64,000 bases of DNA from Comamonas sp. SCN 67-35 (GCA_001725255.1 MEFV01000007.1:62001-126000), one strand, 5' to 3'; counted from the stretch's first letter, positions 16,134-26,089 are shown. Numbers and translations are program-made. Notes: generated by a model from the letters alone, not told the origin.

Positions 16134-17573
16134 TCAGGCGTGCGCCACCATGGGCGGGACGCTGACCACGGGTGCGCGCCCCGCATTCATGGTCTTGATC
16201 ACGTTCCACAGCATGATGAGCATGCCGCTCAGGTACATCAGCCCGCCCACCAGGCGCACCACGTAGAACGGGTAGGTGGCCTTGACGCCTTCGACGAAGG
16301 CATAGGTGAGCGTGCCGTCGTCATTGACGGCGCGCCACATCAGGCCCTGCATCACGCCGGCAATCCACATCGAGGCGATGTACAGCACGATGCCCAGCGT
16401 GGAGATCCAGAAGTGCAGCTCGATCGCGCGCGTCGAATACATGCTCGTGCGACCGTACAGGCGCGGGATCAGCCAGTACAGCGATCCCATGGTGATGAAA
16501 CCCACCCATCCCAGTGCCCCCGAGTGCACGTGCCCTATCGTCCAGTCGGTGTAGTGGCTCAGCGCATTCATGGTCTTGATCGACAGCAGCGAGCCCTCGA
16601 AGGTCGCCATGCCGTAGAACGACAGCGACACGACCATGAAACGGATGATGGGGTCGGTGCGCAGCTTGTGCCAGGCGCCCGAGAGCGTCATGATGCCGTT
16701 GATCATCCCGCCCCAGCTCGGGGCCAGCAGGATGATGGAAAACACCATGCCCACAGACTGCGTCCAGTCGGGCAGCGCCGTGTAGTGCAGATGGTGGGGG
16801 CCGGCCCACATGTAAGTGAAGATCAGCGCCCAGAAGTGCACGATGGACAGGCGGTAGCTGTAGATCGGGCGCTGGGCGGCCTTCGGGATGAAGTAGTACA
16901 TCATCCCCAGAAAGCCCGCCGTCAGCAGGAAACCCACGGCGTTGTGGCCGTACCACCACTGCACCATCGCATCCTGCACCCCGGCGTAGGCCGAGTAGGA
17001 CTTGAACCAGCCCACCGGCAACTCGACGTTGTTGCCGACATGCAGCAGGGCGATGGCGATGATGAACGCGCCATAGAACCAGTTGGCCACGTAGATGTGA
17101 CTCATCTTGCGCCTGGCGATGGTGCCGAAGAACACGATGGCGTAGGCGATCCAGACGACCGTGATCAGAATATCGATAGGCCACTCGAGCTCGGCGTACT
17201 CCTTTGAAGACGTGAGCCCCATCGGCAAGGTGATGACCGCGCCCACCAGGGCCAGCTGCCAGCCCCAGAACACGAAGGCCGGCAGTCCATTGCCACCAAA
17301 AAGCCTGGCCTGGCAAGTGCGCTGCACCACGTAGAGCGAGGTGCCGATCAGCGCCGAGCCGCCAAAGGCGAAGATGACCCCGTTGGTGTGCAGGGGCCGC
17401 AGCCGCCCGTAACTGAACCAGGGGATACCGAAATTGAGCTCGGGCCAGGCCAGCTGCGCCGCTGCAATCACGCCGACCAGCATGCCGATCGCACCCCAGA
17501 CCACGGTCGTGACCGCAAACTGGCGGACCACCTTGTCGTTGTACATCGGCACAGAGTTGTTCGCGGTGTTCAT
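16134..17573 (-). CDS. ccoN: cbb3 oxidase catalytic subunit I
   Basis: 479 residues, twelve predicted helices. Haem and copper ligands sit in recognisable blocks: [14 protein letters not shown] (low-spin haem His), [18 protein letters not shown] (CuB His), [17 protein letters not shown] (CuB His pair) and [14 protein letters not shown] (haem b3 and b His). It reduces oxygen with high affinity and pumps protons. It is the first gene of ccoNOQPG and has an FNR/Anr-like site centred 62 bases before its ATG. Confidence 0.97.
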   Translation of the reverse strand: MNTANNSVPMYNDKVVRQFAVTTVVWGAIGMLVGVIAAAQLAWPELNFGIPWFSYGRLRPLHTNGVIFAFGGSALIGTSLYVVQRTCQARLFGGNGLPAFVFWGWQLALVGAVITLPMGLTSSKEYAELEWPIDILITVVWIAYAIVFFGTIARRKMSHIYVANWFYGAFIIAIALLHVGNNVELPVGWFKSYSAYAGVQDAMVQWWYGHNAVGFLLTAGFLGMMYYFIPKAAQRPIYSYRLSIVHFWALIFTYMWAGPHHLHYTALPDWTQSVGMVFSIILLAPSWGGMINGIMTLSGAWHKLRTDPIIRFMVVSLSFYGMATFEGSLLSIKTMNALSHYTDWTIGHVHSGALGWVGFITMGSLYWLIPRLYGRTSMYSTRAIELHFWISTLGIVLYIASMWIAGVMQGLMWRAVNDDGTLTYAFVEGVKATYPFYVVRLVGGLMYLSGMLIMLWNVIKTMNAGRAPVVSVPPMVAHA

Positions 17574-17628
17574 CTAAGGGTTTCCTCTAATATGCCGACC
17601 GATTATCCATAGGATGAACATGGTCAAT

Positions 17629-17642
17629 TTGACATAGCTCAA
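17629..17642. promoter_or_regulatory. FNR/Anr-like site upstream of ccoN
   Basis: TTGAC-ATAG-CTCAA matches the FNR/Anr consensus TTGAT-N4-ATCAA at 8 of 10 positions and is itself an almost perfect palindrome. It overlaps the ccoS stop codon. Centred 62 bases before the ccoN ATG, it would sit at -41.5 of a transcript starting about 20 bases before ccoN, the expected place for activation under low oxygen. Confidence 0.6.
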
Positions 17643-17776
17643 TCATTCTCGAGAATCCGCCCTCCCTCGCGTTCCAGATCCTCGAATTGGCCGCCAAAAA
17701 TGGCCCAGGCCAGCGCGCCCACGATCAGGAGCGCAAGCACCACCGACAGGGGAATGAGCAGGTAAAGAATGTCCAT
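17639..17776 (-). CDS. ccoS: cbb3 oxidase maturation protein CcoS
   Basis: 45 residues: MDILYLLIPLSVVLALLIVG gives a membrane helix, then ALAWAIFGGQFEDLEREGG, the FixS/CcoS signature. CcoS is needed for haem and copper insertion into CcoN. Its ATG shares one base with the stop of ccoI (TGATG), so the two are translationally coupled. Its stop codon lies in the FNR-like site of ccoN. Confidence 0.9.
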   Translation of the reverse strand: MDILYLLIPLSVVLALLIVGALAWAIFGGQFEDLEREGGRILEND

Positions 17777-20130
17777 CAGGCGTTCCTCGATCGATCCTCG
17801 CGATTCAGGCGCATCGCATTGGCCACCACCAGCAGCGAACTGGCCGCCATGCCCAGGCCCGCAGCCCAGGCCGGCATGAAGCCCAGCACCGCCAGCGGCA
17901 GGGCTGCGGCGTTGTAAACAAGCGCCCAGGCCAGGTTCTGTCTGACGACATCCATCGTCCGCCGGGCTTGCCGATGTGCCCATGCCAGCGGCATGAGCCG
18001 CTCCCCCAGAACCACGAAATCCGAGCGCGCCTGCGCCAGCGGCACCGCCCGCCCGAAGGCAAATGACACATGCGCCGCCGCGAGCACCGGGCCGTCGTTG
18101 AGCCCGTCGCCCACCATCGCGGTGCGATGGCCCTGCCGGTGCAGCGCCTGCAGCTGGTGCAGCTTGTCGTCCGGCGTGCAGTCTCCGATGGCAGCGTCTA
18201 TCCCCGCCACCAGGCCGATGCGCCTGACCGTGGCGTCGCGGTCGCCCGACAGGAGGCGGCAATCGAGCCCCTGCGCCCGCAGCGCGGCGACGGTCTGTGC
18301 GGCATCGCCGCGCAAGTCCTCTTCAAAATCAAAACTTGCGAGCCACCCCTGCTCATCCGCAAGATGGCTCACGGGTCCACGGGACGACCGATCGGACTGC
18401 CCCCCGGCCACACCGCAAAGTGCGGCCGACCCGAGACGATGCAGAACCGGCACACCCGCCACCTCCAGGCTGCCCTGCAACCCCTGGCCTGCCGTTTCCT
18501 GTACCTCCCTGGCCTGCGCGCACCCACCGGTCGCCGCGACGATGGCCCGCGAGACGGGATGCAGGCTGTGACTCGCCAGCCCCGCGGCCAGCATCAGCGC
18601 CTGCTCACGTGTGACGCCGGACCGCGTGCGCACGCCCACGAGCACAAAAGCATCGGAGGTGAGCGTGCCGGTCTTGTCGAACACCATGGTGTCGACCTGG
18701 GTCAGCGTCTCGATCGCCTGCAGGCGCCGCACCAGAATGCCGCGACGCGCCAGGGCGGCAGCGCTCGCGAGCATGGCCGCCGGCGTGGCCAGCGACAGGG
18801 CACAGGGGCAGGTCACCACCAGCACGGCCACCGCCACCATCACCGCACGCGCCGGATCGATGGGCCACCACCAGGCCCCGGCCAACGCCGCCGCCAGCAG
18901 CACGGCGGCCAGAAAGGGCTTGGCCACGCGATCGGCCAGCCGCGCCAGATCGGGTTTGCCGATGGCCGCCTGCTCCATGAGCGCCACGATATGGGCATAG
19001 CGCGTTTGCAATCCGACCGCGCGCACGCGCACATCGACAGGCGCACCCAGGTTGTAACTGCCAGCGATGACAGCATGGCCCACATCACGCGCCACCGGCC
19101 GCGACTCGCCCGTGAGCAGCGCCTCGTCCACGGTGGTGGCGCCCGCAACCACCTCGCCATCGGCCACGAAGGCCGCGCCCGGCAGCACGCGAACCACGTC
19201 GCCGACGCGCACGCGCCGCGCCGTCACGCGCCGCCAGGTGCCATCTGCCTCGCGGCGCTCGACACTGTCGGGCAGGCGATGCATCAGCGCCTCCAGCGCG
19301 CCGGCCGAGCGGTCGCGCAGGCGCGTTTCAAGCCAGCGCCCCGCGAGCAGGAAGAACACGAACATCGTGAGCGAATCGAAATACACCTGATGCCCGAACG
19401 CTCCCTCGGGCTCGAACGTACCCAGGCTGCTGACGATGAAGGTGAGCAGCATGCCGAGCGCCACCGGCAAATCCATGCCGATGCGCCTGCAGCGCAGGTC
19501 GCGCCACGCGGCATTGAAGAACGGCCGACAGGAAAAAAGCATGACCGGCAGCGACAGCACCCACTGCGCCCAGCGCAGCAGGTGCTCGAGATCGGGGGTC
19601 ATCGCGCCGGGCTCGGCAATGTAGGCGGGTACCGCGTACATCATCACCTGCATCATGCAGACGCCCGCAACCCCCAGGCGCCAGAGCATGCGTCGGCTCT
19701 CGGCCTGCCTGCGCGCGCCCGCGCCGATGTCCTGCACCGGCAAGACGCCGTAGCCACTGCCTTCCAGGGCGCGCATCCAGCGTGAAGGGCGAGCCACCTG
19801 CTCGTCCCAGATCACGCGGCCGCGCTGGCTCGCGGCATTGACCTCGACCCGCACCACCCCCTGGACACGGCCCAGCACCTGCTCCAGCGTGATGGCGCAG
19901 GCCGCGCAATGCATGCCCTCGAAGGCCACGAAGGATTCCCACAACCCGCCGCCGGCTCCCAGGGGTCGGCTGAACGCCTGCCACTCGTCGCGCTCGTCGA
20001 GCAAGCTCAGATCGGATTCGGCCGCCCGTGCACCGGAACGTCCGGGCGGGGGCCACGAGGCGGGAAACGGAGCGTCTGCTCCCTGCATCACGGTCGTCCT
20101 GGTAAAGCCTGAGGCCGTGTCGGCCTCCAA
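17776..20130 (-). CDS. ccoI: Copper-exporting P1B-type ATPase CcoI (FixI)
   Basis: 784 residues. In order: an N-terminal heavy-metal domain with C75AAC78 in EGMHCAACAITLEQ, membrane helices, the actuator TGESRPV near 340, the CPC ion-binding motif at 441-443 (TCPCALSLATPAA), the phosphorylation site D485KTGTLT, and a late MVGDGLNDGPVLAAA hinge. It delivers copper across the inner membrane for cbb3 assembly. An alternative start is Met15. It is divergent from a TauE/SafE-type gene across a regulatory region at 20131-20298 and is followed by ccoS. Confidence 0.95.
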   Translation of the reverse strand: MEADTASGFTRTTVMQGADAPFPASWPPPGRSGARAAESDLSLLDERDEWQAFSRPLGAGGGLWESFVAFEGMHCAACAITLEQVLGRVQGVVRVEVNAASQRGRVIWDEQVARPSRWMRALEGSGYGVLPVQDIGAGARRQAESRRMLWRLGVAGVCMMQVMMYAVPAYIAEPGAMTPDLEHLLRWAQWVLSLPVMLFSCRPFFNAAWRDLRCRRIGMDLPVALGMLLTFIVSSLGTFEPEGAFGHQVYFDSLTMFVFFLLAGRWLETRLRDRSAGALEALMHRLPDSVERREADGTWRRVTARRVRVGDVVRVLPGAAFVADGEVVAGATTVDEALLTGESRPVARDVGHAVIAGSYNLGAPVDVRVRAVGLQTRYAHIVALMEQAAIGKPDLARLADRVAKPFLAAVLLAAALAGAWWWPIDPARAVMVAVAVLVVTCPCALSLATPAAMLASAAALARRGILVRRLQAIETLTQVDTMVFDKTGTLTSDAFVLVGVRTRSGVTREQALMLAAGLASHSLHPVSRAIVAATGGCAQAREVQETAGQGLQGSLEVAGVPVLHRLGSAALCGVAGGQSDRSSRGPVSHLADEQGWLASFDFEEDLRGDAAQTVAALRAQGLDCRLLSGDRDATVRRIGLVAGIDAAIGDCTPDDKLHQLQALHRQGHRTAMVGDGLNDGPVLAAAHVSFAFGRAVPLAQARSDFVVLGERLMPLAWAHRQARRTMDVVRQNLAWALVYNAAALPLAVLGFMPAWAAGLGMAASSLLVVANAMRLNREDRSRNA

Positions 20131-20175
20131 GGGCGAGCTTTGGAAACGGCGCGCAGTCTAGCGATTTTTCATCAG

Positions 20176-20225
20176 ATATCCATTTATCGATAGTGGATAT
20201 TCCACCTGCTCTTGCGTTACATCAA
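20176..20225. promoter_or_regulatory. Palindrome and FNR-like site between ccoI and the SafE-type gene
   Basis: Two elements lie in the divergent region. ATATCCA (20176-20182) and TGGATAT (20194-20200) form a perfect 7-bp inverted repeat with an 11-base spacer that itself contains ATCGAT. TTGCG-TTAC-ATCAA (20212-20225) matches the FNR/Anr consensus at 8 of 10 positions and is about equally distant from both start codons (88 and 80 bases). Confidence 0.5.
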
Positions 20226-20298
20226 TACCCCGCACCCCTGGCGCCCACCGGGCCAGGTCGGGGCCGGCGATCCCTGGCGGCTTTCCTAGAATCCATGG

Positions 20299-20979
20299 AT
20301 GCAGATTTCCCTTGCGCTCACCGGTTTGCTGATGGGATTGGCAGGCAGCCCGCACTGCATCGCCATGTGCGGCGCGGCCTGCGCCGGCATCGGCCAGGCG
20401 GCCGCCCCGCGCACGTCGCATGCCCTGGCGCTGTTCCAGCTCGGGCGCCTCCTGGGTTATGCGGCGCTGGGCGCGCTCGCTGGCGCATCGATGCAGGGCC
20501 TGGGCTGGCTCACGGTGCAATCGGCGGCGATCAGACCGCTATGGAGTCTGGTTCACGTGGCCGCCGCCGTGCTCGGGCTGGCCTTGCTCGTTCTCGGGCG
20601 CCAGCCGCTCTGGCTGGAGCTGGGCGCACGGCGCATCTGGCTGCGCGTGCGCGATGCCACACGCGCCATGGGACTGGCCGCGCCGCTGGGCCTGGGCACG
20701 GCCTGGGCCCTGCTGCCCTGCGGCTTGCTCTATTCGGCCGTCATGGTCGCGGCGCTGGCCGATGGCGCGGCGGGTGGCGCGGCCGTGATGGCGCTGTTCG
20801 CGCTGGGTTCGGGTGCGGCGCTCTGGGCAGGTCCCTGGCTGATGCTGAGGCTGGGGCGGCTGGGACGCGGCACGTGGGGCATGCGGGCGGCGGGCGCCGC
20901 ACTCCTGGCCACCGCAGCCTGGGCGCTGTGGATGGGTCTGGCGCACGAGCAGGCGCCATGGTGCGTCACGCCCGCATGA
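20299..20979 (+). CDS. TauE/SafE-like membrane protein (UreH_2-type)
   Basis: 226 residues, six predicted helices. The start MQISLALTGLLMGLAGSPHC and the following MCGAACAGIG with paired Cys/His are typical of the proteins annotated as sulfite exporter TauE/SafE-like that accompany cbb3 clusters. A second LPCGLLYSAVMVAALAD near residue 138 repeats the motif. The Cys/His pattern and the position divergent from ccoI favour a role in copper handling for the oxidase; the sulfite-export name is probably misleading. Confidence 0.8.
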   Translation: MQISLALTGLLMGLAGSPHCIAMCGAACAGIGQAAAPRTSHALALFQLGRLLGYAALGALAGASMQGLGWLTVQSAAIRPLWSLVHVAAAVLGLALLVLGRQPLWLELGARRIWLRVRDATRAMGLAAPLGLGTAWALLPCGLLYSAVMVAALADGAAGGAAVMALFALGSGAALWAGPWLMLRLGRLGRGTWGMRAAGAALLATAAWALWMGLAHEQAPWCVTPA

Positions 20980-21018
20980 AGCGCTGCGACATCGCGGCCG
21001 CACCGTCACAATCACCCC

Positions 21019-21807
21019 ATGCAAATCGCCACCTGGAACATCAATTCACTCGCCGTGCGCCTGCCGCAGGTACTGGCCTGGCTGGCCGCGAATCCCGTTG
21101 ACGCGCTCGCGCTGCAGGAGCTCAAGCTCACCGACGACAAATTCCCGCACGACGCCTTCGAGCTCGCGGGCTACCACAGTGTGTGCTTCGGGCAGAAAAC
21201 CTACAACGGCGTCGCGCTCATCACGCGCCAGCCGGTGCAGGACACGGTGCGCAACATCACGGGTTTTGAAGACGATCAGGCGCGCGTGATCGGTGCCACG
21301 CTGCCCCTGCCCGGCGGCGCACTGCGGCTCATCAACGGCTACTTCGTGAATGGGCAGGCGCCCGGCACCGACAAATTCGATTACAAGATGCGCTGGCTCA
21401 CCGCGCTGCACGACTGGCTGCGCGAGGAGCTCAAGGCCCACCCCTGCCTGGTGCTCGCAGGTGACTTCAACATCGTCCCCGAAGACCGGGACTCATGCGA
21501 CCCGGAGGGCCTCAAGGGCACCATCCTGCATACGGATGAAGAGCGCACGCATTTCCAGAACCTGCTCGCTCTCGGGCTGAACGACAGCTTCCGGCTGTTC
21601 GAGCAACCGGAAAACACGTTCTCGTGGTGGGATTACCGCATGCTCGCCTTCCAGAAGAACCGCGGTCTGCGCATCGACCACATTCTGGTGAGCGATGCGC
21701 TCAAAGGCCTGGCGCGAACCTGCTCGGTTGACCGCGCGCCACGCAAGAACAAGCAACCCAGCGACCATGCGCCCGTGGTGCTGACCCTGGAGATACCCGC
21801 CTCATGA
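21019..21807 (+). CDS. xthA: Exodeoxyribonuclease III
   Basis: 262 residues. Blocks ATWNINSLAVRLPQV, LALQELKLTDDKFP, VLAGDFNIVPEDRD, WWDYRMLAFQKNRGLRIDHI in part, and PSDHAPVVLTL are those of the XthA family of AP endonucleases with 3'-5' exonuclease activity, acting in base-excision repair. Its stop overlaps the next gene by four bases (ATGA). Confidence 0.94.
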   Translation: MQIATWNINSLAVRLPQVLAWLAANPVDALALQELKLTDDKFPHDAFELAGYHSVCFGQKTYNGVALITRQPVQDTVRNITGFEDDQARVIGATLPLPGGALRLINGYFVNGQAPGTDKFDYKMRWLTALHDWLREELKAHPCLVLAGDFNIVPEDRDSCDPEGLKGTILHTDEERTHFQNLLALGLNDSFRLFEQPENTFSWWDYRMLAFQKNRGLRIDHILVSDALKGLARTCSVDRAPRKNKQPSDHAPVVLTLEIPAS

Positions 21808-22322
21808 GGGCAGCGCCGCCCGATCTTTCCGAGCTGGCGCGCCCAGCAACCGAGCCTGTGCGTGTGCTCATGGTCTGCATGGGCAACATCTGCCGCAGCC
21901 CGACGGCCGAAGGCGTGCTGCGCAAGATGGCGCTCGACGCGGGTCTGGCGCAGCGCTGCGAAGTGGATTCGGCCGGCACGCACGACTATCACGTTGGCCA
22001 GCCGCCCGACGCGCGCGCGAGGCGCCACGCCAGCGCGCGCGGCTACGACATTTCGGCCCACCGCGCCCGCGAACTCACGGCGCGGGATTTCGAGCATTTC
22101 GACCTGGTGCTGGTGATGGATGGCGCCAACGAGGCCGCGGCACGCGCGCTGTGCCCGGCGCCGCGGCGCTCGTGCATACATCGCCTGACGGACTTCTGCA
22201 CCATCCACGCGTGCCGTGAAGTGCCCGATCCGTACTACGGCGGCGACGCCGGGTTCGAGCGGGTGCTGGACCTGGCCGAAGACGCCAGCCGCAGCGTACT
22301 CTCCCGACTGCGGCTTACTTAG
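21804..22322 (+). CDS. Low-molecular-weight protein-tyrosine phosphatase
   Basis: 172 residues. The catalytic P-loop C25MGNICRS (CX5R) lies in VLMVCMGNICRSPTAEG and the general acid Asp is in VPDPYYGGDAGF near residue 138. It would remove phosphate from tyrosine of a protein; in bacteria partners are often exopolysaccharide tyrosine kinases, but none is nearby. An N-terminal extension of about 20 residues precedes the usual family start. It overlaps xthA by four bases and the convergent DUF4124 gene by eight. Confidence 0.92.
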   Translation: MRAAPPDLSELARPATEPVRVLMVCMGNICRSPTAEGVLRKMALDAGLAQRCEVDSAGTHDYHVGQPPDARARRHASARGYDISAHRARELTARDFEHFDLVLVMDGANEAAARALCPAPRRSCIHRLTDFCTIHACREVPDPYYGGDAGFERVLDLAEDASRSVLSRLRLT

Positions 22323-22788
22323 TGCGCTCCAGCTCGCGGCGGATGCCGTCCACATCGGCCTGCGCCCGGTCGAGCTTGGCTTTCAGGTCGGCCGTGCGCT
22401 CCTGGTACGCCTGCGTGTTGCGCATTTCGAGCGCACTCTTTTCCGGAAAGCCGTTGTTGTACGTTTTGGTGAGTTCGGCCAGTTTGGTCTCGGCCTTGCG
22501 CAACTCATCCTGCAGGATGGCGCGCCGATCCGAATCACGCGCCTTCTGGTCGGCCTCGCTCACCTTGGGGGCACCGGCGGGCGAAGCCGCCGCCGGCGCA
22601 GGCGTCGGCTTGCTGCTTTGCAGCACCGTGACGTTGCCGCCCTCCACGATCTTGCAGCCGCGCTCCTTGGCCTGGCTCGCGTTGTTGGTGTACTCGTTGC
22701 CACAACGGTAGATGCGGTCTTGCGCGTGCGCCGGCAGCACCGCCAGCACGGCCAGCAGGGAAGTCAGGGCAAACAGGATGTGTTTCAT
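22315..22788 (-). CDS. Periplasmic DUF4124-like protein with coiled coil
   Basis: 157 residues. A signal peptide (HILFALTSLLAVLAVLPAHA) is followed by DRIYRCGNEYTNN, the short N-terminal domain usually called DUF4124, with two cysteines at about 29 and 45 that could form a disulfide. A Pro/Ala-rich linker leads to a long charged coiled coil from about residue 80 to the end (DELRKAETKLAELTKTY). It is expected in the periplasm; function unknown. The start at 22788 is the only one giving the signal peptide. Confidence 0.78.
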   Translation of the reverse strand: MKHILFALTSLLAVLAVLPAHAQDRIYRCGNEYTNNASQAKERGCKIVEGGNVTVLQSSKPTPAPAAASPAGAPKVSEADQKARDSDRRAILQDELRKAETKLAELTKTYNNGFPEKSALEMRNTQAYQERTADLKAKLDRAQADVDGIRRELERTK

Positions 22789-22871
22789 GCGTAACCTTGA
22801 AAAACCAGCCGCGCCGGCCAGCTGAACGGACAAGTATCTGCCAAACGCGCGTCCGGGCCGCGAGGCCGACA

Positions 22872-24287
22872 TCACAAAGCGTAATACAAGTCGTACTCCA
22901 CCGGGTGCGGCGTCATGCGCACACGCTGTACCTCGGCCTGCTTGAGTTCGATGTAGGCATCGAGCATGCCGTCGGAGAATACGCCGCCGCGTGTGAGGAA
23001 GGCACGATCGGCCTCCAGCGCGGCCAGCGCTTCTTCCAGACTGGCGCAGACCGTGGGCACCTGGCGATCTTCCTCGGGCGGCAGGTGGTAGAGATCCTTG
23101 GTGGCGGCCTCCCCCGGGTGAATGCGGTTTTCCACGCCATCGAGCCCGGCCATCATCAGTGCCGCGAAGCACAGGTAGGGATTGGCCAACGGATCGGGGA
23201 AACGCGCTTCCACGCGCCGCCCCCTGGGGTTGGCGACGTAGGGGATGCGGATCGACGCCGAGCGGTTGCGCGCGCTGTAGGCGAGCTTGACCGGCGCTTC
23301 AAACCCCGGCACCAGGCGCTTGTAGCTGTTGGTGCCCGGGTTGGTGATGGCGTTGAGCGCCTTGGCGTGCTTGATGAGGCCGCCAATGTAGTACAGCGCG
23401 AAGTCCGAAAGCCCCGCATAGCCGTCGCCGGCGAACAGGTTCTTGCCATCCTTCCAGATCGACTGGTGCACGTGCATGCCGCTGCCATTGTCGCCCGCGT
23501 AGGGCTTGGGCATGAAGGTGACGGTCTTGCCGTACGAGTCGGCCACGTTCCAGATCACGTACTTCATGAGCTGGGTCCAGTCGGCACGCTGCACAAGTGT
23601 GGAGAACTTCGTGCCGATCTCGTTCTGGCCGGCGCCGCCCACCTCATGATGAAACACCTCGACCGGAATGCCGAGCGATTCGAGCACCCCCGCCATCTCG
23701 GCGCGCAGGTCCTGGCTGCTGTCCACCGGCGGCACCGGCATGTAGCCGCCCTTGGTGCCGGGGCGATGGCCGCGATTGCCGCTGTCGAATTTCGCACCGC
23801 TGTTCCAGGGTGCTTCGTATTCGTCGATTTCAAAGAACACGTCTCCGGGCTGCGTGCCCCAGCGGACGTTGTCGAAAATGAAGAATTCCGGCTCGGGCCC
23901 GAAATACGCGGTATCCCCCAGGCCCGAGGCCTTCAGGTAGGCCTCGGCGCGCTTGGCGATCGAGCGCGGGTCGCGGTCGTAAGCCTTGCCGTCGCCGGGC
24001 TCGACCACGTCGCACTGCAGCAGGAGCGTGGTCTGCTCGAAGAAGGGGTCGATGTTGGCGGTGGCCGGGTCGGGCATGAGCTGCATGTCCGACGCCTCGA
24101 TGCCCTTCCAGCCCGGCATGGACGAGCCATCGAACGCATGGCCGTTGGTGAACTTGTCTTCGTCGAAGTGCGACACGGGCACGGTGACGTGGTGCTCCTT
24201 GCCGCGCGTGTCGGTAAAGCGCAGATCGATGAAACGCACCTTGTGCTCCTGCACCATCTGCATCACGTCGGCGACGGTCTTGGCCAT
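22872..24287 (-). CDS. glnA: Glutamine synthetase, type I
   Basis: 471 residues from the ATG at 24287 ([12 protein letters not shown]), preceded by AGGAG; the open frame upstream is not needed. It shows [13 protein letters not shown], the catalytic blocks GQNEIGTKF and [17 protein letters not shown], and DLYHLPPEE near the C-terminus. The Tyr of DLYHLPPEE is the adenylylation target of type I-beta enzymes, so activity is likely controlled by GlnE and PII. It makes glutamine from glutamate and ammonia. No ntrBC genes follow it in this window. Confidence 0.97.
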   Translation of the reverse strand: MAKTVADVMQMVQEHKVRFIDLRFTDTRGKEHHVTVPVSHFDEDKFTNGHAFDGSSMPGWKGIEASDMQLMPDPATANIDPFFEQTTLLLQCDVVEPGDGKAYDRDPRSIAKRAEAYLKASGLGDTAYFGPEPEFFIFDNVRWGTQPGDVFFEIDEYEAPWNSGAKFDSGNRGHRPGTKGGYMPVPPVDSSQDLRAEMAGVLESLGIPVEVFHHEVGGAGQNEIGTKFSTLVQRADWTQLMKYVIWNVADSYGKTVTFMPKPYAGDNGSGMHVHQSIWKDGKNLFAGDGYAGLSDFALYYIGGLIKHAKALNAITNPGTNSYKRLVPGFEAPVKLAYSARNRSASIRIPYVANPRGRRVEARFPDPLANPYLCFAALMMAGLDGVENRIHPGEAATKDLYHLPPEEDRQVPTVCASLEEALAALEADRAFLTRGGVFSDGMLDAYIELKQAEVQRVRMTPHPVEYDLYYAL

Positions 24288-24365
24288 CTGGCAACTCCTG
24301 AAAAATTCACGGCCACATGCCTGGAAAGGCACGGGCGAAAGGCAAGGATTCTACGGTGCGCCTGC

Positions 24366-25187
24366 TCAGAACTTGCGTTCGATTTCCGGCCCGAGCCGCA
24401 TCGGCAGGGCACGCAAGGCGGCCAGCAGCTCCTGCCAGGCGGCCGGCACCCTTTGCGCCGCGCCCTTGACGCCCAGTTCGATGTGCACGCCATGTACCGG
24501 ATGATCGACGCTGGGCAGGCTGAACACCTTGACGCCCGGATGCGCCGACTCGATGCGCTCCATAAGCGGGGTGAGCGCCGACTCTGCCGCGCCGTGGATG
24601 ACGATGGAATGCTCCAGCTGCGGCGCGCGGTGAAACCACTGGCTGCAGGTGCTTTCCAGCACCCATTCGATCATGGGCCAGGCCATCACGGGAAAGCCCG
24701 GCACGAAGTGCACCCAGCCGCCTCCCGGCCCGGCGCAGGAAAATCCGGCGATCTTGTTGTACGCGTTGGGAATGAGGCGTGCGTCCTGCGGCAGCACGCC
24801 CATCTGCAGCCGCTGCATGTTGTCGGCGCGCGCAGCATCGAACGCCTCGCCCTTCTCGCGTGCCATGTCCTGCATGCGCTCGGTGATCAGGGCCTGCGCC
24901 TCGGGGTGCGGCGCCAGCGGCACCCCCAGCGCCTGCGCCGCGCACTGGCGTGTGTGGTCGTCGGGCGTGGCGCCGATGCCGCCGCAGCTGAAGACCACGT
25001 CGCTTGAGGCGAAGGCCCGCTCCAGCGCCTGCGTGATGCGGCCGCGGTTGTCGCCGACGAGCTCCATCCACGCCAGTTGCAAGCCACGCTCGGCCAGCAG
25101 ACGGATCACCGCGGGCAAATGCTTGTCGACGCGCTTGCCCGACAGGATCTCGTCTCCGATGATGAGCAGGCCGAACGCGGGCGTCAT
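24366..25187 (-). CDS. CinA-like molybdopterin-binding domain protein
   Basis: 273 residues from the ATG at 25187. GLLIIGDEILSGKRVDKH and VVFSCGGIGATPDDHTRQC are the hallmarks of the MoCF_biosynth (MogA/CinA N-terminal) fold. The C-terminal nicotinamide-nucleotide deamidase domain of full CinA is absent. Members of this single-domain group are named competence/damage-inducible protein A-like, without a proven role. It overlaps the EI24 gene by four bases (ATGA) and is probably cotranscribed with it. Confidence 0.85.
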   Translation of the reverse strand: MTPAFGLLIIGDEILSGKRVDKHLPAVIRLLAERGLQLAWMELVGDNRGRITQALERAFASSDVVFSCGGIGATPDDHTRQCAAQALGVPLAPHPEAQALITERMQDMAREKGEAFDAARADNMQRLQMGVLPQDARLIPNAYNKIAGFSCAGPGGGWVHFVPGFPVMAWPMIEWVLESTCSQWFHRAPQLEHSIVIHGAAESALTPLMERIESAHPGVKVFSLPSVDHPVHGVHIELGVKGAAQRVPAAWQELLAALRALPMRLGPEIERKF

Positions 25188-26077
25188 GATGGGTCGGTCC
25201 CCGGCAGAACCGGGGTGGCGGTGACCTCGATCACCGGGGCAGCCGCACTGCCCTGCGGGGTGGTCGGCTCCTGGGCACGCAGCTGTTGCAGGCTCGCCAG
25301 GCAGTAATGCGCAAACCACAGCGACGAAAACGCAAACACCAGCGTGTAGATCCAGATGGCCACCGGAATCAGCACCACGAAGGCCGCGGCGAATACCACG
25401 CCCGAGGCCCAGACGATGCCCGGCGCCGCGCCCAGGAAACCGCAGAGCACGCCGATCACGAGCAAGCTTCCCCTGTGCCGGGTGAAAAGGGTCTTGCGCT
25501 CCTCCTTGCTGGCGTGCTCGGAAAGCGCATCGAACGCCATCACGCGGTAGGTGAGCCAGCCCCAGATGAGCGGCGGCAGCACCAGCACCAGCGGCGGAAT
25601 GAGCCACAGCGGCATCGAGAGCACGAGCGCGACGAGGGCCAGCAGCGTCGATGAGAGCGACCACCAGACGCTGGTGACGAAACCCGCGCCGTGGCGGCGC
25701 TGCAGGTCCGGAAAGCGCCGCTTGGCCACCAGGTCGACGATGGCGGGCACCATCAGCACCGAAACCGTCAGCACACAGACGAAGACCACCACCGGCATCG
25801 TCATGAGCACGACGAACAGGGGCGCGAGCAGCGTCGGTACATCGCTCACGCCCAGGTGCGCGAGCCACCCCCAGACCGTGCCCAGCCAGCTCGTGCCATC
25901 GAGCGTGGACTGCATCCACGCCACCGCCGGGGTCCAGAACAAATACCACGCCACGCCCGCGACGGCACTGATCAGCACCAGCGGCAGCAGCGACAGCGCG
26001 ATGATGCGCGGCATCAGGCAATAGCCGACGGCGCGCCAGAAGGAATCGATCAAGGCTCCCATGGTGCGGCGAAGCAT
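25184..26077 (-). CDS. EI24 domain membrane protein
   Basis: 297 residues with about six hydrophobic segments. SFWRAVGYCLMPRIIALSL starts the EI24/CysZ-like domain and the central VVWASGVVFAAAFVV region closes it. Bacterial members include the sulfate transporter CysZ, but this one has a long Pro/Thr-rich tail and no cys genes beside it, so the cargo is unknown. The stop overlaps the CinA-like gene. Confidence 0.82.
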   Translation of the reverse strand: MLRRTMGALIDSFWRAVGYCLMPRIIALSLLPLVLISAVAGVAWYLFWTPAVAWMQSTLDGTSWLGTVWGWLAHLGVSDVPTLLAPLFVVLMTMPVVVFVCVLTVSVLMVPAIVDLVAKRRFPDLQRRHGAGFVTSVWWSLSSTLLALVALVLSMPLWLIPPLVLVLPPLIWGWLTYRVMAFDALSEHASKEERKTLFTRHRGSLLVIGVLCGFLGAAPGIVWASGVVFAAAFVVLIPVAIWIYTLVFAFSSLWFAHYCLASLQQLRAQEPTTPQGSAAAPVIEVTATPVLPGTDPS

Positions 26078-26089
26078 AGCGCCTCGCGT

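Noticed and set aside
24288-24365. Sigma-54 promoter before glnA
   Set aside because: No TGGCAC-N5-TTGC pattern with correct spacing was found on the minus strand.
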